Assembly (NCBI GenBank): GCA_022683945.1 | Contig: JAJHSH010000005.1 | Coordinates: 1 to 62,771 of the forward strand | Direction of reading: 5' to 3' | DNA from: Candidatus Acetothermia bacterium | GTDB taxonomy: Bacteria; Bipolaricaulota; Bipolaricaulia; RBG-16-55-9; DRXL01 | Length of the DNA stretch: 62,771 nt | Shown: one piece after another, positions 8,458 to 17,074 of the stretch | Layout of the letters: every line of letters starts with the position of its first letter | Numbering within the stretch: position 1 is the first letter of the stretch | Translations under genes and position numbers: made by a program | Notes under the pieces: model-generated | Told to the model about the DNA's origin: nothing | The model's database searches: none | What the model saw: only the letters and a program-made list of their open reading frames with translations

Positions 8458-8866
8458 CCTGTGAGCCCGTCTTCTGAAAATGCTGATCGAATGCGAAGAA
8501 TCTCCGGATTCGCTGAGTTTGCATCACGGCCAAGCTCAAGGCGTCAACGAACGAGAGCTTGGGGTCGGCATCTTTTCTAAAGATCTCTTTGGCAACCTCA
8601 ATCAGGATGTCGTCTATATCAATGACTTGGAAGAGCTGTACGGCTTTGCCTTCTTCGATCAGTCTCAAGAAATCTTGAGCGGCCTGATAGCCCAACTTTC
8701 GGCGGATCAGCGTAGCGCTCTCAGCCAAGACGTGATCGGTAAGCACAAAGAGCGTGCCTTCGGAAAGTAGCCTCTCATATGCCTTCTTCGCCGTATCATG
8801 ATGGTCATCCCTGCGAGCGGCCAGCGCGTAGAACGCCGAAGTATCTATAAAAACCCGCTGGTTCAT
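8444..8866 (-). CDS. vapC: PIN-domain toxin, VapC family
   Basis: 140 residues. PIN-domain ribonuclease: VFIDTSAFYALAARRDDHH at the N-terminus gives the first acidic residue, TDHVLAESATLIRR near 43 the conserved Glu, and SFVDALSLAVMQ near 104 plus FFAFDQHFQKTG near 122 the remaining acidic residues. VapC toxins cut tRNA or rRNA; the target here is unknown. Its ATG overlaps the antitoxin stop codon by 4 nt (ATGA), which is normal for a coupled toxin-antitoxin pair. Confidence 0.9.
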   Translation of the reverse strand: MNQRVFIDTSAFYALAARRDDHHDTAKKAYERLLSEGTLFVLTDHVLAESATLIRRKLGYQAAQDFLRLIEEGKAVQLFQVIDIDDILIEVAKEIFRKDADPKLSFVDALSLAVMQTQRIRRFFAFDQHFQKTGSQDVIL

Positions 8867-9090
8867 TCGTAAAGAACCTGATCGTGGTGCTCCGAGACTT
8901 TGCCCCTCGTTCCGTCGCCAAGTCCAACCAAGCGCAACCCAAACTCCTTTTGCACCTGTTTGAGATCCTCTGACTTGAGCGGCTTAAACCAGCCTACAGG
9001 CCGACCACGCGATGTGATCAAGATCGCTTCGCCATTTTGAATAAGATCACCTAACGAAGCTTTGAACTCACGCACACCTAACACCTTCAC
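8863..9090 (-). CDS. Antitoxin of the VapBC-type pair (Phd/YefM-like)
   Basis: 75 residues. The N-terminus MKVLGVREFKASLGDLIQ followed by GEAILITSRGRPVGWFKPL is the Phd/YefM fold signature, which binds DNA as a dimer and neutralises the toxin with its C-terminal tail. The tail (residues 45-75) is charged and likely disordered, as expected. It lies immediately before the PIN toxin and probably autoregulates the operon. Confidence 0.85.
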   Translation of the reverse strand: MKVLGVREFKASLGDLIQNGEAILITSRGRPVGWFKPLKSEDLKQVQKEFGLRLVGLGDGTRGKVSEHHDQVLYE

Positions 9091-9163
9091 GATGAGTCAC
9101 CTCAACACAAGCATAAAGAGAAACAAAATTATTTGCAACTGAGTCTCAAGCCACTCGAATTTT

Positions 9164-9607
9164 CTAAGCGTCGAAGAGAAAGACCAAATCTTGCTTGAAT
9201 CCCACCAAGCCGCGCAGCTTCGCCAGCACTTCGGGATCGTGTTGCCATAGCCCGCGCACCCTGTCTCTGTGCAAGACCCAGACGACGCTCTCTTCTAATG
9301 CCTGCGCGCAATAGACTCGTCCCAACATCCCCTGTTCGAAGAGAAGCTCACCGAAAAACTCCCCCGGCCCTAGCTCTACAGTCCCTACTCCCTTCACGGA
9401 GATCTCTATGCGCCCACGCTGCACCCAGTAGATCGCGCTGGGCGCGTCTTGTTCGTCGTGGATCACGGTGTGAGACCTATAGCGTGCCAGCTCGGAAAGC
9501 TCTTCTATCCAGCTGAAAAAGCGATCACCGCGCGCTACGGCTTCTACGTCGGGTCGAAAGGCCGGCGCCGGCTGCAATAACGCTACGCCCTCGTTCTGGT
9601 TGTCCAT
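9164..9607 (-). CDS. Cyclic-nucleotide-binding domain protein without a DNA-binding domain
   Basis: 147 residues from ATG 9607 (a TTG two codons earlier is the alternative). Residues about 30-120 form a CRP-like beta-roll: IYWVQRGRIEISVKG, then ELGPGEFFGELLFEQG, which matches the phosphate-binding cassette position G-E-x-x-x-E, but the Arg-Thr/Ser after it is not clear (MLGRVYCAQA). The sequence ends soon after the roll, so no helix-turn-helix is present and it cannot by itself be a CRP-type transcription factor. It could be a cNMP sensor or partner protein. No strong ribosome-binding site is visible. Confidence 0.75.
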   Translation of the reverse strand: MDNQNEGVALLQPAPAFRPDVEAVARGDRFFSWIEELSELARYRSHTVIHDEQDAPSAIYWVQRGRIEISVKGVGTVELGPGEFFGELLFEQGMLGRVYCAQALEESVVWVLHRDRVRGLWQHDPEVLAKLRGLVGFKQDLVFLFDA

Positions 9608-9687
9608 AATCAAGAGCAGTTTAAGAATTACAGTGACTCAGCCCAAGGTTGATCGTCTACTGGCTAAGAGTCATCCGTCTCTCGCGG

Positions 9688-11490
9688 CTAGGACTTCTTG
9701 GCGCTCAAGAGATAAAAGAGGCGCTGCGCGATCTCCGATGGCAACAGCTCTCTCAGCTCTTCCAACGTCGCGTGGCGCAGCTTCTGAAATGAGCCAAAGT
9801 GCTCGAGCAGCTGCGCTTTGCGCTTGGGCCCCAAGCCCGAAAGCTCGTCAAGCGCCGAATGCAGAAACGCTCTCCGTCGCAGCAGACGATGATAGCTCAA
9901 CGCGAACCGATGCGCTTCGTCGCGCACGCGTTGCAAGAGCTGCAATGCTGGACTTTCTCGAGAGAGCACAATGGGAGATGAACGTCCTTCAATGAAGAGA
10001 TGCTCGAATTCTTTAGCAATAGCTACAGTTACAATCTCTGATAATTTTAATTCGCGCATCACGGCGCGTGCGGCGCTGAGCTGTCCCTTCCCTCCGTCTA
10101 TGAGAACCAAATCGGGCATCGGGAGAAATCTCTCGTCACCGGCGAGCCCCCGTGCCAAACGTCGGCGCAAGACCTCGGCCATCATCGCGAAGTCGTCTAT
10201 CTGTTCTACGGTCTCGATCTTGAATCGTCGGTAGGCCGACTTCAACGGCCTGCCCTTCCAGAAGACGACCATCGAGCCGACGGCCTGACGACCGTGCAAA
10301 TTGGAAATATCAAACGCTTCGATGCGCTGAGGTGCTGAACTTAGTGCTAAGAGGCTCTGCAAGTCTGCAAGCGCCGCGCGCTCGCGGCCGTCGCCTGTGT
10401 GCTGAGGCGTGCGCAGGGCCAAGGCGGCGTTGTGAGCGACAGACTCTATGAGTCTCTTGAGCGCTCCGCGCTCCGGCACCCGTAGCGTTACCGATCCGCC
10501 GCGACGCTCCTCCAGCCGACGCGCTAGAGTCTCGGCGTCCTCTAAAGGCGCAGCGAGCACGATCTCTTTGGGTATAGTGCTCTTTTGATAGTATTCTTTC
10601 ACAAAAGCCGTTAGGACCTCGCTGCCCGACGAGTGGGGCGGAGCTTCGAGCAAGAAGCCCTCGCGCCCACAGAGCCGGCCTCCGCGCACGAAGAAGACTT
10701 GCACAGAAGCTATCTGCGCCTTCTCGTCCAGCGCATAGGCGATGAGATCGCGCTCGACCGGGCGGGGACTGAGCCCTGTTTGCTCTTCTTGAAGGCGCTC
10801 GATCGCTTGAATCTGATCGCGCAGATGCGCCGCGCGTTCGAATTCCAAGCGCTCGGAAGCTATCTTCATCTGAGTGTGCAGCTCTTGGAGAAGCTCGTCG
10901 CGTCGCCCGCGCAAGAAGAGCGCGGCGCTCTCAACGAGCTCAGCATAGTCTGCCAGAGAGATCGCCGCCACACAAGGTCCATCGCAAAGCCCGATATGAT
11001 GATCCAAGCAGGGTCGCCGCCGCACCGGCGGACGCTCGATCTCCAGTGTGCATGTGCGAAGGCGAAAGACCTTCTGAAGGAGTTTGATCGTCTCGCGGGC
11101 GGACTCGCCGCTCAGATAAGGCCCGAAATATCTCGCGCCATCGCGCTCGCGGCGACGCGCGAGTTCTATTCTGGGGAAAGGCTCGTTGGTGAGTTTGATA
11201 TACGGGTACTGTTTATCGTCTTTGAGACGAATATTAAATTGGGGCTTGTGTCTCTTAATAAGCGTCTCTTCTAATAAGAGCGCTGCGCGCTCGTCTGGCG
11301 TCACGATATAATCAAAATCAGATGCTTCTTGCATCAAGCGTTGTGTCTTGGGATCTGAGGATGTTTGAAAATACGAGCGCACGCGCTCGCGCAAGAGAGA
11401 AGCTTTCCCTACGTAGAGAACAGCGCCCTGAGCGTCCTTGAAGAGATAGACGCCCGGCGCAGCGGGAAGGAGCGCGAGCTTCTCTTGCAT
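9688..11490 (-). CDS. uvrC: Excinuclease ABC subunit C
   Basis: 600 residues, full length. Nucleotide excision repair nuclease making both incisions with UvrB. It has an N-terminal GIY-YIG domain (APGVYLFKDAQGAVLYVGKA), a Cys cluster CTLEIERPPVRRRPCLDHHIGLCDGPC near 146-172, a UVR motif near 200-235, the RNase H-like domain with FDISNLHGRQAVGSMVVF and LIDGGKGQLSAA, and helix-hairpin-helix motifs at the C-terminus (ELSGLGPKRKAQLLEHFGS). An extended -10 (TGCTACAAT) ends only 8 nt before the ATG, and there is no Shine-Dalgarno, so the message may be leaderless. It diverges from the M20 peptidase gene. Confidence 0.97.
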   Translation of the reverse strand: MQEKLALLPAAPGVYLFKDAQGAVLYVGKASLLRERVRSYFQTSSDPKTQRLMQEASDFDYIVTPDERAALLLEETLIKRHKPQFNIRLKDDKQYPYIKLTNEPFPRIELARRRERDGARYFGPYLSGESARETIKLLQKVFRLRTCTLEIERPPVRRRPCLDHHIGLCDGPCVAAISLADYAELVESAALFLRGRRDELLQELHTQMKIASERLEFERAAHLRDQIQAIERLQEEQTGLSPRPVERDLIAYALDEKAQIASVQVFFVRGGRLCGREGFLLEAPPHSSGSEVLTAFVKEYYQKSTIPKEIVLAAPLEDAETLARRLEERRGGSVTLRVPERGALKRLIESVAHNAALALRTPQHTGDGRERAALADLQSLLALSSAPQRIEAFDISNLHGRQAVGSMVVFWKGRPLKSAYRRFKIETVEQIDDFAMMAEVLRRRLARGLAGDERFLPMPDLVLIDGGKGQLSAARAVMRELKLSEIVTVAIAKEFEHLFIEGRSSPIVLSRESPALQLLQRVRDEAHRFALSYHRLLRRRAFLHSALDELSGLGPKRKAQLLEHFGSFQKLRHATLEELRELLPSEIAQRLFYLLSAKKS

Positions 11491-11498
11491 ACCCTGTT

Positions 11499-11507
11499 AT
11501 TGTAGCA
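11499..11507 (-). promoter_or_regulatory. Extended -10 of uvrC, candidate leaderless promoter
   Basis: Minus-strand TGC-TACAAT ending 8 nt upstream of the uvrC ATG. It sits within 20 bp of the opposing promoter of the peptidase gene. Confidence 0.5.
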
Positions 11508-11521
11508 CGCCGGAAAAATCT

Positions 11522-11530
11522 TGCTATAAT
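11522..11530 (+). promoter_or_regulatory. Extended -10 promoter of the M20 peptidase
   Basis: TGC-TATAAT, with a weak TTGTAG-like -35 about 19 bp upstream. The start codon is about 36 nt downstream of the -10 box. Confidence 0.6.
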
Positions 11531-11565
11531 CTGCGCACGATGTGACCCGCTTCAAGGAGGCCATG

Positions 11566-12930
11566 ATGACCCTAAAACCAGACTGGACCGCACTGGGACA
11601 AGAGACAACCCAGATGCTCTCTGAACTTCTGCAGATAGACACGACCAACCCCCCCGGCGATGAGTACAAAGCGATTGAGTATTTACAGAAAAAATTACAA
11701 AAAGAGAAGATCGAAACTGAAATTCTAGCCAAAGAACCCAAGCGCGCCAATCTCATCGCGCGCCTCAAAGGCAAGCGCCCCGGCCAGAGATTGCTGCTGC
11801 TCTCGCACGTGGACGTCGTCCCCGTGGCTGATCCCAAACGCTGGAAGTATCCCCCGTTCAGCGGCGCGATCGCCGAAGGCTGCGTCTGGGGCCGTGGCGC
11901 TTTAGATATGAAGTGCATGACGGCGCTGGAGTTTATGGTCATGGCGCTCTTTCAGCGCGCCAAGCTCGACTTTGCCGGAGAGCTTATTTTAGTCGCTGCG
12001 GCTGACGAAGAGAAGGGTTCAGTGTACGGTGCGGAGTGGCTCTGCAAGACCTATCCCGATAAGCTGCGCGCCGATTGGGCGCTCAACGAAGGCGGCGGGC
12101 TCCCCGTGCAGATCGGAAATAAGATTTTTTATACGATCAATAGCATCGAAAAAGGGCTCTGGTGGTTCAAAGTCCGCGTGAAGGGCAGCTCCGGGCACGG
12201 CTCTATCCCCCATGCGAATAACGCTCTGTCGAAGTCTGCTTATATTATAGACAGAACAGCGCGTTATAAATTCCCGAAGAAGATCGCGCCCGCCGTGCGC
12301 GAGTTCATTTTAAGAGCCGGAGAAGCCCTCGGCCCAGAGATGCACAAGCTCGCGCTCGTTTTAGTAGACGAGACCAAAGAGCTTGATCTCCCCCAATTCC
12401 CACCGAATTCGCCCGTCAGCGCCCAGCTCTTGAACGCCCTCGTGCGCACGACTATCTCTCCTACGATGATCCACGCCGGCGTCAAAGAGAACGTCATCCC
12501 TGATAGCTGCGAGTTCGTGCTAGACTGCCGTCTCGTCCCCGGGTACACGCGCGAGCGCGTCCAAGAGACGCTTCTAGAGTTAGCGGGGGAGTATAAAAAC
12601 GACTTGGAGATCGAAACGATCAACGCTCACGACGTCTCCGGCTCTCCTATAGACGACCGATTTTATAAACTGATCGAAGAGACGATCCGTGCAGAAGTTC
12701 CGGGAGCGGGAACGATCCCGCTGATGCTGACCGGAGCGACCGACTCGCGATTTGTGCGGGAGCTGGGAGTCAAGGCCTACGGATTCTGTCCGATGTCCAC
12801 AAAGATGAATCTCGCGGACCGCGAGAGATTGATTCACAACGACAACGAACGCATTGACGTAGAGAGTCTGGAGCTGGGTGTGCGGGTGCTGGCGAAGATC
12901 GCAATGAAGGCACTCGATGCCAAACTATAG
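11566..12930 (+). CDS. M20 family metallopeptidase (ArgE/DapE/ACY1-like)
   Basis: 454 residues from ATG 11566, 5 nt after AAGGAGG (an ATG one codon earlier is the alternative). Dinuclear zinc hydrolase of N-acylated amino acids or small peptides. The metal-site motifs are LLLSHVDVVPV (His, Asp), GRGALDMKCM (bridging Asp), AAADEEKGSVYGAEWL (catalytic Glu-Glu) and a C-terminal His in MNLADRERLIHNDNERI. The dimerisation domain with GSSGHGSIPH lies near 205. Some M20 enzymes hydrolyse N-succinyl-L-amino acids; with the N-succinylamino-acid racemase at 44022 that substrate is possible here, but the genes are 31 kb apart and the link is speculative. Confidence 0.92.
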   Translation: MTLKPDWTALGQETTQMLSELLQIDTTNPPGDEYKAIEYLQKKLQKEKIETEILAKEPKRANLIARLKGKRPGQRLLLLSHVDVVPVADPKRWKYPPFSGAIAEGCVWGRGALDMKCMTALEFMVMALFQRAKLDFAGELILVAAADEEKGSVYGAEWLCKTYPDKLRADWALNEGGGLPVQIGNKIFYTINSIEKGLWWFKVRVKGSSGHGSIPHANNALSKSAYIIDRTARYKFPKKIAPAVREFILRAGEALGPEMHKLALVLVDETKELDLPQFPPNSPVSAQLLNALVRTTISPTMIHAGVKENVIPDSCEFVLDCRLVPGYTRERVQETLLELAGEYKNDLEIETINAHDVSGSPIDDRFYKLIEETIRAEVPGAGTIPLMLTGATDSRFVRELGVKAYGFCPMSTKMNLADRERLIHNDNERIDVESLELGVRVLAKIAMKALDAKL

Positions 12931-12967
12931 GGGCAAAGCATCTCGCTTCGAAAATGCTTTGCCCCTA
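12928..12967. repeat. Family-3 hairpin (TAGGGGCAAAGCAT), possible bidirectional terminator
   Basis: Perfect 14-bp inverted repeat TAGGGGCAAAGCAT / ATGCTTTGCCCCTA with a 12-nt loop, between two convergent genes. Its first three bases are the TAG stop of the M20 peptidase gene. No T-run follows on either strand, so termination activity is uncertain. Confidence 0.7.
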
Positions 12968-12972
12968 CTCTG

Positions 12973-13179
12973 TTACTTTAGAGGAACGACGTTTTTGGCG
13001 CGGAGGCCCTTGGGATCGTTCTCGATCTCGAACTCGACGGCCTGTCCTTCGCGCAGCGTCTTAAAGCCTTCGGCCTTGATGGCCGAAAAATGCACGAAGA
13101 CGTCCGGGCCGCCGTTGTCCTGAGCGATAAAGCCAAAGCCCTTGGACTCGTTGAACCACTTGACTTTGCCCGTCGCCAT
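12973..13179 (-). CDS. cspA: Cold-shock protein, CspA family
   Basis: 68 residues from ATG 13179 with GAGGAGGG upstream; the longer open frame above it is the leader. Single cold-shock domain with RNP1 ([15 protein letters not shown]) and RNP2 (DVFVHFSAI) motifs. It binds single-stranded RNA or DNA as an RNA chaperone. A strong promoter 130-160 nt upstream gives an mRNA leader of about 125 nt, as for cold-inducible csp genes, which suggests post-transcriptional control by the leader. Confidence 0.97.
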   Translation of the reverse strand: MATGKVKWFNESKGFGFIAQDNGGPDVFVHFSAIKAEGFKTLREGQAVEFEIENDPKGLRAKNVVPLK

Positions 13180-13304
13180 ACGGAAATCCCTCCTCTGGCC
13201 TATATTTGCTGCTCGACGGCAACGACCTGCCTTGGGAAGGATCTCTTCTTCGGCAACGTCATTGGTCCGAGCGATCACACTCTGGTGCCACATAGAGTGC
13301 AGTC
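13180..13304 (-). promoter_or_regulatory. Long 5' leader of the cold-shock gene
   Basis: Predicted untranslated leader of about 125 nt between the inferred transcription start near 13304 and ATG 13179. Long structured leaders are typical of cspA mRNAs; I did not fold this one. Confidence 0.45.
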
Positions 13305-13310
13305 TTTGGG

Positions 13311-13339
13311 AGTATAACGCCCAGATTCTCTCTTGTCAA
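13311..13339 (-). promoter_or_regulatory. Consensus promoter of the cold-shock gene
   Basis: Minus strand: -35 TTGACA, 17-bp spacer, -10 TATACT. Near-perfect sigma-70 consensus. Confidence 0.8.
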
Positions 13340-13349
13340 GGGCATGGGT

Positions 13350-13377
13350 TTGCTTTTTCAGGGCTGGGTGCTAAAAT
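13350..13377 (+). promoter_or_regulatory. Promoter of the kelch gene with extended -10
   Basis: -35 TTGCTT, 16-bp spacer ending in TGC, -10 TAAAAT, about 35 nt before GTG 13412. Confidence 0.55.
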
Positions 13378-13411
13378 CTCAGGACGCTGTTCTAGATGGA
13401 GGGTTGAGACC

Positions 13412-14371
13412 GTGAAACGAAGTGCGCTTCTGTTACTGGTTCTGTTGGTTCTCTTTAGTTTGGTAAGTGCGCAAGAGATGGGCAAGTGGTTCAAGCGGGC
13501 ACCTCTCACCGTGCCGCGCGGCGAGGTCGCCGTCACAGAAGTCTTGGGCAAGATCTACGTCATCGGCGGCTTCGACGGAGATAGAAGAAGCAGCAGCGTT
13601 GTAGAAGTCTACGATACGACTCCAGATCAATGGACGCAGATTGCGCCCTTGCCCCGTGGACTCAATCACCCGATGGCCGCTGGAGCCAACGGGAAGCTCT
13701 ATGTGGTGGGCGGCTACTTAGGGCCGGGCTTGGGCAATGCTACGGATGCCCTGTGGGAGTATGATCCGGCTGCGCAGCGTTGGGTCGAGAGAGCCGCGAT
13801 GCCGACGGCGCGGGGTGCTGGTGCGGCTGTGGCCATCGGAGAGAAGATCTATGTCGTGGGAGGTGCACGCGCGGGGCTCTCCGTTAGCGACTTCGCTGTC
13901 TATGATCCCCAAGCGAACCGCTGGACGACACTGCCCACTCTGCCCACAGCGCGAGACCATATCGCTGCTGGAGCTCACAGAACGAAGATCTATGTTGCTG
14001 GGGGCCGCCCGCCCTTCGCTGGGGGGCTCAATATACTCGAAGTCTTTGATCTAGAGACCCAGCGCTGGGCGGCGCTCGCGCCGATGCCGACCGGGCGTTC
14101 GGGGATCGCCGGGGTGGTTGTGAAGGGCTGCTTCTATGTCTTTGGCGGCGAGGGCAATCGCCAGAGTCTCACGGGGGTTTACGAACAGAACGAAGTCTAC
14201 GATCCCAAATCGAATAAATGGGAGTCGCAGTCGCCTATGCCCACACCCCGCCACGGGATCGGTGCCGCCGTCTGGGAGAATAAAATCTACATCCCCGGTG
14301 GCGCTACGCTCCAAGGCTTCAGCACCAGCAGCGCCCATGAAGTCTATGAACCAGCCAAGAACTGTGAATGA
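13412..14371 (+). CDS. Secreted kelch-repeat beta-propeller protein
   Basis: 319 residues from GTG 13412, preceded by GGAGGG at 8 nt spacing and followed by a signal peptide (KRSALLLLVLLVLFSLVSA). About six kelch blades follow, each with the double-glycine and Tyr/Trp pattern: KIYVIGGFDG, KLYVVGGYLG, KIYVVGGARA, KIYVAGGRPP, CFYVFGGEGN, KIYIPGGATL. There is no catalytic domain. Secreted kelch propellers bind proteins or carbohydrates. The stop codon overlaps the next ATG (ATGA), so it is translationally coupled to the methyltransferase, an unexpected partner for a secreted protein. Confidence 0.9.
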   Translation: MKRSALLLLVLLVLFSLVSAQEMGKWFKRAPLTVPRGEVAVTEVLGKIYVIGGFDGDRRSSSVVEVYDTTPDQWTQIAPLPRGLNHPMAAGANGKLYVVGGYLGPGLGNATDALWEYDPAAQRWVERAAMPTARGAGAAVAIGEKIYVVGGARAGLSVSDFAVYDPQANRWTTLPTLPTARDHIAAGAHRTKIYVAGGRPPFAGGLNILEVFDLETQRWAALAPMPTGRSGIAGVVVKGCFYVFGGEGNRQSLTGVYEQNEVYDPKSNKWESQSPMPTPRHGIGAAVWENKIYIPGGATLQGFSTSSAHEVYEPAKNCE

Positions 14372-15153
14372 TTCTTATGAAGCCAACAGAACAGAAAGAG
14401 CGGGTTCGGAGCGTCTTTACTCAGTCTGCCGATAGCTATGTCCAGCACAAGGGGGATGCCGACCGGGCCTCTCACGAAGCGATGCTTCGGCTCTCTAGAG
14501 TCCAGCCGAGCGATCGCGTCTTAGATATCGGCTGCGGGCCCGGCTTTGTGACACTGCTCTTCGCCGAGCGCGCACGAGAGGTCATCGGTCTGGATCTGAC
14601 ACCGGCGCTCCTAGAGAGGGCGCGCCAGCGGCAAGAAGAACGCGGCCTCAAGAACGTCCAATTCATAGAAGGCGACGCCGAACGATTGCCCTTCCCTGAC
14701 GGCTCGTTCACCCTCGTTGTCTCCCATAAAGCACTGCATCACTTCGCCAACCCGCAGAGAATACTCGCCGAAGCGTATCGGGTCTTGAAACCCCATGGAC
14801 GGCTCCTCTTGGGAGACACGATCTCCTCCGATGATAGTGTTAAGAGCAACGTGCACAACGAGATCGAGCGCCTGCGCGACCCTTCGCACGTGAAGATGTA
14901 CGGACTCCGTGAGCTCAGAGAGCTAGTATCTTCGGCGGGTTTTCGCGTGACAGAGTGCGAAGTGCTGGAAGACGAGAGGACGTTCGATTGGTGGATGTCG
15001 GTGATCACACCGCCGCCAGAGGTGATCGCCCGCATCCGACAGACACTGTTAGAGAGCCTATCGGATGATAAGACCGGCCTCGCCCCGCGACTCGACGGAG
15101 AGAGGCTCTGGCTCAAGCGGCGCGCTGCAGTGCTAGCCGCTGTAAGACGCTAG
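14368..15153 (+). CDS. Class I SAM-dependent methyltransferase (UbiE/COQ5-like)
   Basis: 261 residues. Rossmann-fold methyltransferase with motif I VLDIGCGPGFVTLLFA near residue 51, motif II EVIGLDLTPALLERAR, the acidic DAERLPFPDGSFTLVVS segment and HHFANPQRILAEAYRVLKPHGRLLLGD. This arrangement is typical of small-molecule methyltransferases such as UbiE/MenG-like enzymes. The substrate cannot be told. Its ATG overlaps the kelch stop codon by 4 nt. The C-terminal part (residues 175-261) is less conserved and probably sets specificity. Confidence 0.9.
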   Translation: MILMKPTEQKERVRSVFTQSADSYVQHKGDADRASHEAMLRLSRVQPSDRVLDIGCGPGFVTLLFAERAREVIGLDLTPALLERARQRQEERGLKNVQFIEGDAERLPFPDGSFTLVVSHKALHHFANPQRILAEAYRVLKPHGRLLLGDTISSDDSVKSNVHNEIERLRDPSHVKMYGLRELRELVSSAGFRVTECEVLEDERTFDWWMSVITPPPEVIARIRQTLLESLSDDKTGLAPRLDGERLWLKRRAAVLAAVRR

Positions 15154-15160
15154 GGGCCCC

Positions 15161-15820
15161 TTACTTTGATGCTTTCGCTAACGCCTCTTCGATCTTCTGG
15201 CGAAATGTCTCAATGGGGTGAGCGCCGACCAAGAGTTGGCCATTAATAATAAAGCTTGGCGTCCCGGTGACGCCCGCGTCGCGTCCCGCGGCGATGTCTT
15301 CGTCGATTTCGGCTTTATATTTGCTCTGCTCCAAGCACGCGTTAAATTTCTCTGCGTCAAGCCCCAGCTGAGTGGCCAGTTCTTTGAGCTTAGAGCGCAT
15401 GAGTTGGCCGCCTGCGGCCACCGTTTGGAAGAGCTGATCGTGATACTCCCAAAAGCGTTCCTGCTCATGGGCGCATTCAGACGCTTCAGCCGCCCAGCGC
15501 GACTCAACCCCTAAGAACGCAAAATTTCTAAAGAGATAGCGCACTTTGCCCGTGTTTATATATTCAGTCACGAGCACGGGAAGCGTGCGCGCGAAGTGTC
15601 GCACGCAGAAGCCGCACTTGAAATCGGCGAATTCGATAATCGTCACGGGAGCATCAGCTGAACCTTTGAATGGCTCATCCAAAAAGACTGGGCTTGCCGG
15701 AGGAGGAACCATCGGTTTAGTAATGGGTGATTCGGGTTTGGGCTGGAACCAAAGATAAGCCACGAGAAAGCCCGCCGCCACGGCCGCTAGAACTAAAAGC
15801 CATAACCAAAGATCGCGCAT
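15161..15820 (-). CDS. DsbA-family thiol-disulfide oxidoreductase, membrane-anchored
   Basis: 219 residues. An N-terminal hydrophobic anchor (residues 4-25) precedes a Pro-rich linker and a thioredoxin-like domain of the DsbA/BdbD type. The active site is CGFC near residue 70 (FADFKCGFCVRHF), with the cis-proline motif TGTPSFIINGQ near 185. It acts outside the cytoplasmic membrane, forming or isomerising disulfides in exported proteins. AAGGAGA precedes the start. Several exported proteins in the window contain Cys, which fits. No DsbB/VKOR partner is present here. Confidence 0.92.
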   Translation of the reverse strand: MRDLWLWLLVLAAVAAGFLVAYLWFQPKPESPITKPMVPPPASPVFLDEPFKGSADAPVTIIEFADFKCGFCVRHFARTLPVLVTEYINTGKVRYLFRNFAFLGVESRWAAEASECAHEQERFWEYHDQLFQTVAAGGQLMRSKLKELATQLGLDAEKFNACLEQSKYKAEIDEDIAAGRDAGVTGTPSFIINGQLLVGAHPIETFRQKIEEALAKASK

Positions 15821-15842
15821 GATCTATCTCTCTCCTTCAAAC

Positions 15843-17012
15843 TCAAGACAGACGTTGCACAGCAAGCGAGAGGCCGTTGCCCCCGCCCATACAGATCGTC
15901 ACCAGACCCAGTTTAGCGTTGCGGTCTTGCATGGTCCAGAGGAGCGTCGTCAAGATGCGCGCACCGCTCGCTCCAATGGGATGTCCCAGCGCCACTGCCC
16001 CGCCGTTGACGTTCACGCGCGACCAGTCCCATTCTAGTTCTTTGCCGTCGGCCAGCGCTTGTGAAGCAAACGCTTCGTTGATCTCGATCAGATCAAAGTC
16101 GCTGATTTTTAGTTTGAGTTTGCCCAGCAGCTTGCGCGTGGATTCAATGGGAGCATAAAAGAGATCTAGGGGGGCAGTGCCCGCAGCGGCGTAATCTAAG
16201 ATCTTGGCCAACGGCTTGTAGCCACGCTTTTTCGCTTCATCGGCGGACATAATGAAGAGCGCTGCTGCGCCATCGTTAAGTCCCGGCGCGTTTCCAGCCG
16301 TGACCGTTCCACCCTCTTTGAACGCCGGCTTGAGCTTGGCTAATCTCTCCAACGACGTATCGGCCCGCGGAGACTCGTCTTGGGTGATCGGCCCGTCTTT
16401 GGCCTCAAGAACAATCAGTTCTTTGGCGAATCTCCCTGATTCAATAGCTTTGATCGCTTTTTGATGGCTCTCATAGGCAAAACGATCTTGGTCGGCTCGA
16501 CTGATCTTGGATTTTTCGGCGGTGTACTCAGCAGCCAGACCCATATGACAATTATCAAAGGGCGACCAGAGGCCGTCATAGATCATGGCGTCAATAAACT
16601 TCTGATCGCCGTACTTAAAGCCCGCGCGCGCCCCTTTGACTAAGAAGGGCGCGTTGCTCATGGACTCCATGCCACCGGCGATCATCGCTTTGGCATCACC
16701 GGCTCTGATGGCTTGCGCAGCCATAATAACTGCTTTGAGTCCCGAGCCGCAGACTTTATTCACCGTTACAGCGGGCACCGTGGGCGAGAGCCCGCCGAAG
16801 ATCATCGCTTGGCGCGCCGGGGCCTGTCCTAAGCCCGCTTGCACGACATTTCCCATGATCACTTCGTCTACGTCGTCGCCCTTGAGCCGATTGCGCTCTT
16901 TGAGGGCACGGATGACCGTTGCGCCCAGCTCCACTGCGCTGAACTGCGAAACCCGTCCTAAGAACCTCCCGATAGGCGTCCGCACCGCATCTACGATGAC
17001 GACCTCTGTCAT
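15843..17012 (-). CDS. Acetyl-CoA acetyltransferase (thiolase)
   Basis: 389 residues from ATG 17012, the usual thiolase start MTEVVIVDAVRTPIGRF; longer readings include a degenerate repeat. The catalytic residues are visible: nucleophilic Cys in VNKVCGSGLKAV, the His in GHPIGASGARIL and the second Cys in CMGGGNGLSLAV near the C-terminus; NEAFA is also present. It either condenses two acetyl-CoA or cleaves 3-ketoacyl-CoA. Together with the acyl-CoA mutase and Acs in this window it suggests short-chain acyl-CoA metabolism. It lies downstream of osmC on the same strand. Confidence 0.95.
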   Translation of the reverse strand: MTEVVIVDAVRTPIGRFLGRVSQFSAVELGATVIRALKERNRLKGDDVDEVIMGNVVQAGLGQAPARQAMIFGGLSPTVPAVTVNKVCGSGLKAVIMAAQAIRAGDAKAMIAGGMESMSNAPFLVKGARAGFKYGDQKFIDAMIYDGLWSPFDNCHMGLAAEYTAEKSKISRADQDRFAYESHQKAIKAIESGRFAKELIVLEAKDGPITQDESPRADTSLERLAKLKPAFKEGGTVTAGNAPGLNDGAAALFIMSADEAKKRGYKPLAKILDYAAAGTAPLDLFYAPIESTRKLLGKLKLKISDFDLIEINEAFASQALADGKELEWDWSRVNVNGGAVALGHPIGASGARILTTLLWTMQDRNAKLGLVTICMGGGNGLSLAVQRLS

Positions 17013-17074
17013 GATGGGGCTCCCTTCTGCTCCTCTCTCCAGCCCCTCGCTCCCCGATGGAGAGGGCAAGCTGT

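Noticed and set aside
9164..9607. cNMP-binding protein considered as the CRP that would bind 62461-62476
   Set aside because: The protein ends after the beta-roll and has no DNA-binding domain.
10633..11274. 213-codon forward ORF inside uvrC
   Set aside because: Shadow of uvrC; lacks a start signal and recognisable domain.
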